From positions 5,036-10,056 of the forward strand of contig DLOP01000169.1 of NCBI GenBank assembly GCA_002478505.1: a stretch of 5,021 nt of DNA, given 5' to 3'. The notes beneath the pieces are model-generated. The model was not told where the DNA came from, made no database searches, and saw nothing but the letters and a program-made list of their open reading frames with translations. Below, in pieces: positions 1-5,021 of the stretch. The stretch comes from Lachnospiraceae bacterium UBA7481 (lineage in GTDB: Bacteria; Bacillota; Clostridia; Lachnospirales; Lachnospiraceae). The translations under genes and the position numbers were made by a program. Position 1 is the first letter of the stretch, and every line of letters starts with the position of its first letter.

Positions 1-440
1 ATGTTGTCATCGACCGTCCGAATGCGGCTTCGCAGGATCAGGCGACAAGACGGGCATGTCTGCTCTGCAGGTCTATTCTGACAGATGTGCTGCCCTATAT
101 GCATATCTTTATGACGGAAGAATTAAGTGAGGCGGAAGAACGGGAACTGGAAGAAAGGGGCAATCGTTTCTCGACGCTATCCTCCAATGATGCAGGCGAT
201 GGAACGATATCCGAAAACGGCGCGCCGGAGGATGCCGGTTCAGACAATAATGAGGACGACAATGATCACAGAGGTGTTACGGTCCATATCGACCCTGCTA
301 CCGGCTATGCCATCGATCCGCTCAATGGAGAATATCTTGATCCGGAGACCGGCGAACCGATCAATCCGGATTCCAGTATCCTGCAGAATGGTGCAGGAGA
401 TTCCATAGGATTTCAAGAACGTGTGCAGCCGGATGGATAA
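1..440 (+). CDS. Class B penicillin-binding protein (FtsI/PbpB/SpoVD type), C-terminal fragment
   Basis: The frame is open from base 3 to the TAA at 438-440, and its beginning lies outside the window. The first visible residues read VVIDRPN. About 20 residues later comes ILTDVLPYMHI, followed by a charged helix-like stretch (EELSEAEERELEER). This is the usual end of a class B PBP transpeptidase domain: the strand after the KTG motif, then the last helix. The catalytic SxxK, SxN and KTG motifs would all be upstream, so activity cannot be judged. No PASTA domain follows. Instead there is a tail of about 90 residues, acidic (DNNEDDND) and probably disordered, with a short octapeptide repeat (listed separately). 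By family knowledge, such proteins cross-link septal or cortex peptidoglycan outside the membrane, paired with a SEDS protein. Its place directly before another class B PBP and mraY supports this. The family is fairly sure; the exact orthologue (PbpB-like division PBP or SpoVD) is not. Confidence 0.72.
   Translation, partial: VVIDRPNAASQDQATRRACLLCRSILTDVLPYMHIFMTEELSEAEERELEERGNRFSTLSSNDAGDGTISENGAPEDAGSDNNEDDNDHRGVTVHIDPATGYAIDPLNGEYLDPETGEPINPDSSILQNGAGDSIGFQERVQPDG
288..371 (+). repeat. Octapeptide tandem repeat (DPxTG type) in the PBP tail
   Basis: Within the tail of the first PBP the protein reads IDPATGYA, IDPLNGEY, LDPETGEP, INPD. This is an eight-residue (24-base) cadence with consensus [IL]DPxTGxx, in three full units plus a decaying fourth. 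The DNA units differ at many bases, so the repeat is conserved as protein and is not a recent DNA duplication. The pattern resembles the DPxTG octamers seen in extracytoplasmic tails and in OCRE-like aromatic repeats. No function can be assigned from the sequence. Confidence 0.7.
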
Positions 441-492
441 GAATAGAATAAGTATAAGATTTGCATAATAGATTTATATCAATAGGGTTGAT

Positions 493-2295
493 GTGAGCTA
501 TGAGATGTCAAAATCGGAGAATCATAAAAATGTATTTGATCGGGTGCGCATTTTCCATCAAAAGAAGCTGTTTATCTACTGGATTTTTATATTGTGCGCC
601 TGTACTGTCCTGGTAGTCAGACTGGGATTTCTGATGATCGTGGCGGCGGATGATTATGGAAGCCGTGCCATTGATGTACAGGAGCGGGAACGGGATATCA
701 AGGCCGCCAGAGGCAGGATACTTGATATCAATGGCGTTGTACTTGCAGATAATACCACGGTTTGTACCGTCTCGGTGATCCACAGCCAGATCGAAGACCC
801 GGAGGCGGTCATTGCCATGCTGTGCAGGGAATTGTCGTTATCGGAGGAATATGTCCGCACAAGGGTGGAAAAATATACTTCCATAGAACGCATCCGGAGC
901 AATGTGGGTAAAGAAACAGGCGACCGGATCAGAAGTTACGGATATGCCGGCGTTAAGGTGGATGAGGATTATAAACGTTATTATCCTTACGGGGAGCTGG
1001 CGTCAAAGGTGCTGGGATTTACCGGCGGAGATAATCAGGGGATCATTGGTCTGGAGGTCGTTTATGAGGAGTATCTGGCGGGAACGCCGGGGCAGATCCT
1101 GACGGTGACGGACGCCAGAGGGATTGAGGTTCCGCAGGAAGGCGAACGCAGACGGGAACCGATTGCCGGAGATGATCTTGTGATCAGCATAGACGCTAAT
1201 ATCCAGATGTATGCACAGCAGCTGGCGGAACAGGCGATGATGACAAAAGAGGCGGAAAGTGTTTCGATCATTGTTATGCGGCCGGATACAGGGGAGATCC
1301 TGGCGATGACCAACGTTCCGGAATTTGATCTGAATCATCCCTTTGAGCTGAATCAGACCGGAAGACTTCTGGAGATCAGTGTATCAGACAATGAAATGAC
1401 TTCTGAAGAGAGACAGGATGCCCTCAACCGGATGTGGAGAAATGGCTGTATCAATGATACCTATGAGCCTGGTTCGACATTTAAGATCATCACGGCTGCA
1501 GCAGCTTTAGAAGAAGGCATTGTAACACTGGAGGAGGCATTTCATTGTCCCGGGTTTATCATCGTGGATGACCGCAGAATCAGATGCCATAAGGTGCAGG
1601 GACACGGTTCGGAAACCTTCCTGCAGGGGTTTATGAATTCGTGCAATCCGGTATTCGTTGGGGTCGGCTTGCGTCTTGGAGTGGAACGGTATTATGATTA
1701 TTTTGAACAGTTTGGACTATTGTCTAAAACAGGCATCGACCTTCCGGGGGAAGCGGCGACGATCATGCATCAGGAGGAAAATATCGGTCCGGTAGAGCTT
1801 GCGACGATTTCCTTTGGACAGTCGTTTCAGATCACACCGATACAGCTTGCGACGACGGTATCGGAGATTATCAACGGAGGAAGAAGGGTGACGCCGCATT
1901 TCGGCGTATGTACCCGGGACGCGCAGGGGAATATCAACCATATTTTTGAGTATCCCGTAACGGAAGGCGTGGTCAGCAGCGAGACTTCCGAGACCATGCG
2001 GTATATGTTAGAGCAGGTGGTCAGTAACGGAGGCGGCAGAAACGGATATGTGGAAGGTTTTCTGGTGGGAGGAAAGACGGCGACCAGCCAGACGCTTCCC
2101 AGAAGCAATGGCGTCTATATCGCATCCTTTATCGGATTTGCGCCGGCGGATGATCCACAGGTGCTTGCCATTGCGATCATCAACCATCCGCAGGGTACCT
2201 ATTATGGCGGGCAGATTGCCGCGCCGGTGGTCAGGCAGCTTTTTGAAAATATCCTGCCTTATCTGGAGATAGAGCCGCATGTGGAACATGATTGA
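493..2295 (+). CDS. Class B penicillin-binding protein, FtsI/SpoVD-type peptidoglycan transpeptidase
   Basis: The product (600 aa) should be a membrane-anchored D,D-transpeptidase that cross-links peptidoglycan at the septum or spore cortex. The order is: a short basic cytoplasmic N-terminus; one membrane segment at about residues 26-50; the class B motif RGRILDING at 73-81; a PBP dimerisation domain to about 215, ending in EYLAGTPGQ; then the transpeptidase domain. Catalytic motifs are S328-T-F-K331 (active-site serine 328) and S383-C-N385. The third motif reads K528-T-A530, not the usual KTG. There is no PASTA domain; the protein ends soon after the last transpeptidase helix (NILPYLEIEP). 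The start is GTG 493, with a weak AGGG at 484-487. ATG 505, four codons on, is nearly as likely; the ATG at 491 is followed at once by a stop in its own frame. The gene lies 52 bases after another class B PBP and 82 before mraY, like pbpB-spoVD in Bacillus. FtsI and SpoVD cannot be told apart here. Confidence 0.93.
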   Translation: MSYEMSKSENHKNVFDRVRIFHQKKLFIYWIFILCACTVLVVRLGFLMIVAADDYGSRAIDVQERERDIKAARGRILDINGVVLADNTTVCTVSVIHSQIEDPEAVIAMLCRELSLSEEYVRTRVEKYTSIERIRSNVGKETGDRIRSYGYAGVKVDEDYKRYYPYGELASKVLGFTGGDNQGIIGLEVVYEEYLAGTPGQILTVTDARGIEVPQEGERRREPIAGDDLVISIDANIQMYAQQLAEQAMMTKEAESVSIIVMRPDTGEILAMTNVPEFDLNHPFELNQTGRLLEISVSDNEMTSEERQDALNRMWRNGCINDTYEPGSTFKIITAAAALEEGIVTLEEAFHCPGFIIVDDRRIRCHKVQGHGSETFLQGFMNSCNPVFVGVGLRLGVERYYDYFEQFGLLSKTGIDLPGEAATIMHQEENIGPVELATISFGQSFQITPIQLATTVSEIINGGRRVTPHFGVCTRDAQGNINHIFEYPVTEGVVSSETSETMRYMLEQVVSNGGGRNGYVEGFLVGGKTATSQTLPRSNGVYIASFIGFAPADDPQVLAIAIINHPQGTYYGGQIAAPVVRQLFENILPYLEIEPHVEHD

Positions 2296-2358
2296 GTAAA
2301 TTAAGAGTTATGCAAAACGGACATTGTGTGTTTGCAATTGGCTGGCTCAAGTTTTTTG

Positions 2359-2371
2359 AAAGGAGCAGAGG
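2359..2371 (+). promoter_or_regulatory. Ribosome binding site region of mraY
   Basis: Two Shine-Dalgarno-like words lie before ATG 2378: AAAGGAG (2359-2365), the stronger match but 12 bases from the start, and AGAGG (2367-2371), six bases from it. Either can serve. Both support translation from ATG 2378. Confidence 0.6.
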
Positions 2372-2377
2372 TTTCCT

Positions 2378-3340
2378 ATGAATATAAATTATGATATGAT
2401 CATACCGGTTTTGTTGTCATTCGGGATCAGTGTGCTGATGGGTCCGGTAGTCATTCCGTTTTTGAGAAAGTTGAAGATCGGGCAGACGATCCGGGATGAT
2501 GGCCCGGAGACGCATCTGAAGAAGGCAGGCACGCCGACCATGGGAGGTTTGATGATCCTAACAGCAGTTGTAGTGACCTCATTGTTTTATATTAAGGATT
2601 ATCCCAATATCATTCCGATCTTATTTCTGACGCTTGGATTTGGATTGATCGGATTTCTCGACGACTATATTAAGGTAGTGCTCAAACGTTCCCTGGGACT
2701 TCGCGCATGGCAGAAGATGGCGTTGCAGCTTCTTGTGACAGGCGTTTTTGCGTATTATGTAGCAAATGTGCTGCAGTGGGATCTTTCGATGAAGATTCCG
2801 TTTATGGGAGATAAATACATTGATTTCGGCATCTGGAATATACCGATCCTGTTTTTCGTCATCATAGGAACTGATACCGGAACCAATTTTACGGATGGTC
2901 TGGACGGACTGGCAAGCAGCGTTACGGTACTGGTTGCAACCTTTTTTACGGTAGTTGCGATCGGAACTTCCAGCGGCATAGAGCCGATCACCTGCGCGGC
3001 AGTGGGCGCTCTGCTTGGATTTTTATTATTTAATTTTCATCCGGCGAGTGTTTTTATGGGCGATACAGGTTCTCTGGCATTGGGAGGTTTTGTGGCCGCA
3101 ACGGCATATATGCTGCAGATGCCGCTGTATCTGGTGATCGTGGGGCTGGTTTATGTTGTGGAAGTTTTATCCGTCATCATACAGGTGTCATATTTTAAGC
3201 TTTCTCATGGAAAGAGGATCTTTAAGATGGCGCCGATCCACCACCATTTTGAAAAGTCCGGCTGGAAGGAGACAAAAGTTGTTGCCGTGTTTACCATTGT
3301 GACCGCGGTTTTATGTCTGGTTGCGCTGCTGGGCGTATAA
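2378..3340 (+). CDS. mraY: Phospho-N-acetylmuramoyl-pentapeptide-transferase (MraY)
   Basis: MraY is a polytopic membrane enzyme. It transfers phospho-MurNAc-pentapeptide from UDP to undecaprenyl phosphate, releasing UMP and making lipid I, the first membrane step of peptidoglycan synthesis. All family signatures are present: DDGPETHLKKAGTPTMGG at residues 40-57; the Mg-binding D95-D96 in FLDDYIKV; NFTDGLDGLA from N170; NFHPASVFMGDTGS from N219, with D229 in the conserved MGDTGS; and the triple histidine H288-H290 in MAPIHHHFEKSGW. The 320-residue length is at the normal compact end for Gram-positive MraY, and about ten hydrophobic segments can be traced. The residues before the third motif (GTDTGTNFTDG) differ from the common form NxVNLTDG but keep the acidic residues. 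The gene starts 82 bases after the PBP gene and ends 49 bases before murD, so it is very likely co-transcribed and fully functional. Confidence 0.98.
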   Translation: MNINYDMIIPVLLSFGISVLMGPVVIPFLRKLKIGQTIRDDGPETHLKKAGTPTMGGLMILTAVVVTSLFYIKDYPNIIPILFLTLGFGLIGFLDDYIKVVLKRSLGLRAWQKMALQLLVTGVFAYYVANVLQWDLSMKIPFMGDKYIDFGIWNIPILFFVIIGTDTGTNFTDGLDGLASSVTVLVATFFTVVAIGTSSGIEPITCAAVGALLGFLLFNFHPASVFMGDTGSLALGGFVAATAYMLQMPLYLVIVGLVYVVEVLSVIIQVSYFKLSHGKRIFKMAPIHHHFEKSGWKETKVVAVFTIVTAVLCLVALLGV

Positions 3341-3359
3341 AGACAGAGTGTGAAAATGA

Positions 3360-3374
3360 GCCGCCGAAGGCGGC
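3360..3374 (+). other. Perfect GC hairpin between mraY and the murD ribosome binding site
   Basis: GCCGCC (3360-3365), loop GAA, GGCGGC (3369-3374) is a six-base-pair, all-GC inverted repeat 19 bases after the mraY stop. No T-run follows, so it is not an intrinsic terminator. It ends two bases before the murD Shine-Dalgarno sequence (3377-3381). In mRNA it could stack beside the ribosome binding site, protect an RNA end, or be chance. That it folds is inferred from pairing only. Confidence 0.5.
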
Positions 3375-3376
3375 AT

Positions 3377-3381
3377 GGAGG
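3377..3381 (+). promoter_or_regulatory. Shine-Dalgarno site that decides the murD start
   Basis: GGAGG lies eight bases before ATG 3390, which is ideal spacing. It overlaps the other in-frame ATG (3375-3377), which has no purine-rich site of its own and sits directly after the hairpin. This favours ATG 3390 as the real start. Confidence 0.82.
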
Positions 3382-3389
3382 ATGAACAT

Positions 3390-4751
3390 ATGGATCTGAC
3401 AGGGAAAAAAGTCATCGTTATGGGCGCCGGTATAAGCGGCATTTCAGCAGTCAGGCTGCTGCTCGGCATTGGTGCGGAGCCGGTGTTATTTGATGAAAAT
3501 GAAAAGCTGGACCGTGCCAAAGTGACAGGGCAGCTTGGAGGAAAAGAGATAGAGATCGTGACAGGAACGCTGCCGGAGGAGATGCTTCAGGCAGCTTCCC
3601 TGCTGGTGATGAGTCCGGGTATCCCCGTAGATACGCCCTTTGTAGAGCGGTTTCATAAGGCGCGGATACCGGTCTGGGGAGAGATCGAACTGGCATATCA
3701 GTACGCTAAAGGAGATGTGATCGCCATTACGGGAACGAATGGCAAGACGACGACAACCGCCCTTACCGGTAAGATCATGGAAGATTATTACGGAAAGGCA
3801 TACGTCGTAGGAAATATCGGTAATCCCTATACAGAAGCGGCTTTGGATATAAAGAATGGAGAAGTTGCCGTAGCGGAGATTTCCAGTTTCCAACTGGAGA
3901 CCATACATAATTTTCACCCGCGTATTTCCGCAATTTTAAATATTACCCCGGATCACTTAAACCGTCATCATACCATGGAGAACTATGTGGAGTGCAAAGA
4001 GGCGGTGGCTAAGAATCAGTCGTTTGCAGATATTTGTGTTTTGAACTATGAAAATGACTATACCAGGGCATTTGCAAAAAGATGCCCGGCTAAGGTGTTG
4101 TTCTTTTCTTCCGGACAGCAGTTGGAGGAGGGAATCTATCTGCAGGGAGAGGAGATCATGTATGCAGACGGGAGGAATACCAGAAAGCTGTTAAATATTC
4201 ATGAAATGAAATTGCTTGGTTTACATAATGTAGAGAATGTAATGGCTGCTATTGGTATGGCGTTGGCATATGGTGTGCCGGAACAGTCGGTAGTAAAGAG
4301 CGTAAAAGAGTTCACCGCTGTGGAGCATAGGATTGAGTATGTGGCGACGATCCGCGGTGTGGATTATTATAATGATTCTAAAGGAACCAATCCCGACGCT
4401 GCCATCAAAGGGATTCAGGCGATGAACCGTAAGACGGTGCTGATCGGCGGCGGGTATGATAAGGACAGCTCATATGATGAGTGGATCGAGAGTTTTGACG
4501 GCAAGGTAACATGGCTGGTGCTCCTTGGACAGACAAAGGAAAAGATTGCGGAATGTGCCAGAACCCATGGATTTCAAAATATTGTTTTAACAGATTCCCT
4601 GGAAGAAGCGGTTAGAATCTCCGCCTCGAAGGCTGAGAAAGGGGAAGCGGTTCTTCTTTCACCGGCATGCGCCAGCTGGGGTATGTTTAAGAACTATGAA
4701 GAACGGGGCAGGATGTTTAAAGATTTGGTGAAGAAAATGGTGAAAGAGTGA
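3390..4751 (+). CDS. murD: UDP-N-acetylmuramoyl-L-alanine--D-glutamate ligase (MurD)
   Basis: MurD is the cytoplasmic Mur ligase that adds D-glutamate to UDP-MurNAc-L-alanine using ATP. From ATG 3390 it has 453 residues, normal for the family, and begins MDLTGKKVIVMGAG as MurD usually does. Visible parts: the N-terminal Rossmann-like UDP-binding domain with GAGISG; the central ATPase domain with P-loop GTNGKTTT at residues 115-122, DHLNRH at 188-193, K203 as the probable carbamylated lysine, and HNVEN at 279-283; and the C-terminal ligase domain with EHRIE at 312-316, DSKGTN at 329-334 and SPACASWGMF from residue 424. All motifs are intact, so the enzyme should be active. A longer form from ATG 3375 would add only MEDEH. 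The gene follows mraY and precedes ftsW by 40 bases, as in many Firmicute dcw clusters. A diverged inverted copy of its 3' part occurs at the window end. Confidence 0.97.
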   Translation: MDLTGKKVIVMGAGISGISAVRLLLGIGAEPVLFDENEKLDRAKVTGQLGGKEIEIVTGTLPEEMLQAASLLVMSPGIPVDTPFVERFHKARIPVWGEIELAYQYAKGDVIAITGTNGKTTTTALTGKIMEDYYGKAYVVGNIGNPYTEAALDIKNGEVAVAEISSFQLETIHNFHPRISAILNITPDHLNRHHTMENYVECKEAVAKNQSFADICVLNYENDYTRAFAKRCPAKVLFFSSGQQLEEGIYLQGEEIMYADGRNTRKLLNIHEMKLLGLHNVENVMAAIGMALAYGVPEQSVVKSVKEFTAVEHRIEYVATIRGVDYYNDSKGTNPDAAIKGIQAMNRKTVLIGGGYDKDSSYDEWIESFDGKVTWLVLLGQTKEKIAECARTHGFQNIVLTDSLEEAVRISASKAEKGEAVLLSPACASWGMFKNYEERGRMFKDLVKKMVKE

Positions 4752-4773
4752 TGCGGTTTTCTTTGTAAAAGAA

Positions 4774-4778
4774 GGGAG
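4774..4778 (+). promoter_or_regulatory. Probable ribosome binding site of ftsW, long spacing
   Basis: GGGAG (within AAGGGAG, 4772-4778) is the only purine-rich site before ATG 4792. Its 13-base spacing is longer than usual, but there is no closer ATG, GTG or TTG start in frame. The protein sequence after ATG 4792 has the expected FtsW N-terminus, so the start stands. Confidence 0.5.
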
Positions 4779-4791
4779 TATTGTAGCAAGT

Positions 4792-5021
4792 ATGCCAAAA
4801 AAACGACGACAATTTGATTATAGCTTATTCTTTATTACATTTGGTCTGCTGGCGTTTGGACTGATGATGATATATTCCACCAGCGCTTATGAGGCAGGCA
4901 GGGAATTTGACGGGGATGCGGCGCATTATTTTAAACGGCAGCTTTTGTCAACGCTCATCCTTAAACATCCTGCCACGCTCCTCATAATTCTTAAACATGC
5001 CCCAGCTGGCGCATGCCGGTG
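4792..5021 (+). CDS. ftsW: SEDS peptidoglycan glycosyltransferase FtsW/SpoVE, N-terminal fragment with a chimeric end
   Basis: The start is ATG 4792, and the frame stays open to the window end. Residues 1-55 look like the N-terminus of an FtsW/SpoVE-type SEDS protein: a basic MPKKRRQ, DYSLFFI leading into the first membrane helix (about 10-28), the family hallmark YSTS at 28-31, and HYFKRQL at 45-51. SEDS proteins are multi-pass membrane glycosyltransferases that polymerise lipid II together with a class B PBP, and the PBP gene upstream fits that. From about residue 56-58 (bases 4957-4962) the sequence is no longer FtsW but the reverse complement of a murD 3' region. The last 20 or so predicted residues are therefore not authentic and only happen to lack stops. 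Whether the gene is FtsW (division) or SpoVE (cortex) cannot be decided from this fragment. Call the family, not the tail. Confidence 0.85.
   Translation, partial: MPKKRRQFDYSLFFITFGLLAFGLMMIYSTSAYEAGREFDGDAAHYFKRQLLSTLILKHPATLLIILKHAPAGACR
4957..5021 (-). repeat. Inverted, diverged copy of the murD 3' region at the window end (probable chimeric join)
   Basis: Read on the minus strand, 5021 to 4957 matches 4660-4724 of murD over 65 bases with six mismatches and no gaps. It encodes the same residues, PACASWGMFKNYEERGR then MFKD. All six differences fall on third codon positions and are silent. Matching stops at 4957, after which the minus strand no longer reads as MurD, and the plus strand before it is normal ftsW. 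This is a piece of a different murD allele joined in reverse orientation. An assembly or amplification chimera at a contig end is the likeliest cause; a real rearrangement is the alternative. Confidence 0.9.

Noticed and set aside
33..80. Possible frameshift in the first PBP, because ATRRACLLCR looks unusual before ILTDVLP.
   Set aside because: The frame is open on both sides, flanking residues (VVIDRPN and ILTDVLPYM) are in the same frame, and other frames do not give better PBP-like residues.
127..408. 93-codon open frame on the plus strand overlapping the PBP tail in another frame.
   Set aside because: The PBP frame continues from a recognisable transpeptidase end, whereas this one is arginine- and methionine-rich low-quality sequence typical of a shadow of acidic, GA-rich codons.
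441..492. AT-rich gap with TATAAG (453) and TTGCAT (461) resembling promoter boxes.
   Set aside because: The boxes are in the wrong order and no matching partner lies 16-18 bases away, so no promoter can be supported.
2311..2336. Inverted repeat TGCAAA/TTTGCA in the gap between the second PBP and mraY, possible terminator.
   Set aside because: Only six AT-rich pairs around a 14-base loop, with no T-run directly after it; the TTTTTT at about 2352 is too far away and has no stem.
3375..3389. Upstream in-frame ATG of murD at 3375, adding five residues (MEDEH).
   Set aside because: It overlaps the GGAGG site that is ideally spaced for ATG 3390, has no binding site of its own, and gives an N-terminus unlike other MurD proteins.
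3486..3917. 143-codon open frame on the minus strand inside murD.
   Set aside because: It lies wholly over the well-conserved MurD coding frame, has no ribosome binding site of note and reads as no known protein; it is a shadow frame.
4660..5021. The two inverted murD arms as a mobile element, invertible switch or attachment site.
   Set aside because: The arms are coding murD sequence with silent differences, there is no recombinase or element between them (only the murD end and ftsW start), and the second arm runs into the window end.

Overview
The window is a stretch of the division and cell wall (dcw) cluster of a Gram-positive, probably spore-forming Clostridia bacterium. Lachnospiraceae is the best guess. 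The guess rests on the gene order (class B PBP, class B PBP, mraY, murD, ftsW), on the wording of the second PBP (for example the region just before its catalytic serine) and on a moderate-GC codon usage rich in GGA, ATA and AGA. No species can be assigned from this alone.

All genes lie on the + strand and look like one operon. (1) Positions 1-440 hold the C-terminal end of a class B penicillin-binding protein, cut by the window start. It ends in an acidic tail with a short octapeptide repeat. (2) Positions 493-2295 hold a second, complete class B PBP of the FtsI/SpoVD type. (3) Positions 2378-3340 hold mraY. (4) Positions 3390-4751 hold murD, with the start moved 15 bases inside the longest open frame because of a clear ribosome binding site. 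(5) From 4792 the N-terminus of an FtsW/SpoVE-type SEDS protein begins, and its authentic sequence stops at about 4956-4962. No gap between genes exceeds 300 bases, and no convincing promoter or terminator was found between genes, which fits co-transcription.

The genes work together. MurD adds D-glutamate to UDP-MurNAc-L-Ala in the cytoplasm. MraY moves the finished UDP-MurNAc-pentapeptide onto undecaprenyl phosphate to make lipid I. After MurG makes lipid II, FtsW/SpoVE (glycosyltransferase) and its partner class B PBP (transpeptidase) polymerise and cross-link it at the septum or in the spore cortex. Two consecutive class B PBPs recall the pbpB-spoVD pair of Bacillus subtilis, but no murE lies between the second PBP and mraY here.

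The strongest anomaly is at the 3' end. The last 65 bases (4957-5021) are an inverted, diverged copy of the 3' part of murD (4660-4724). They differ at six positions, and all six are synonymous third-codon positions. The copy interrupts ftsW early. The simplest reading is a chimeric join at a contig end to a murD from a related strain or species, not a biological element. I saw no evidence of a new biological system. Minor points worth a look are the KTA in place of KTG in the second PBP, the octapeptide tail of the first PBP, and a perfect hairpin directly before the murD ribosome binding site.
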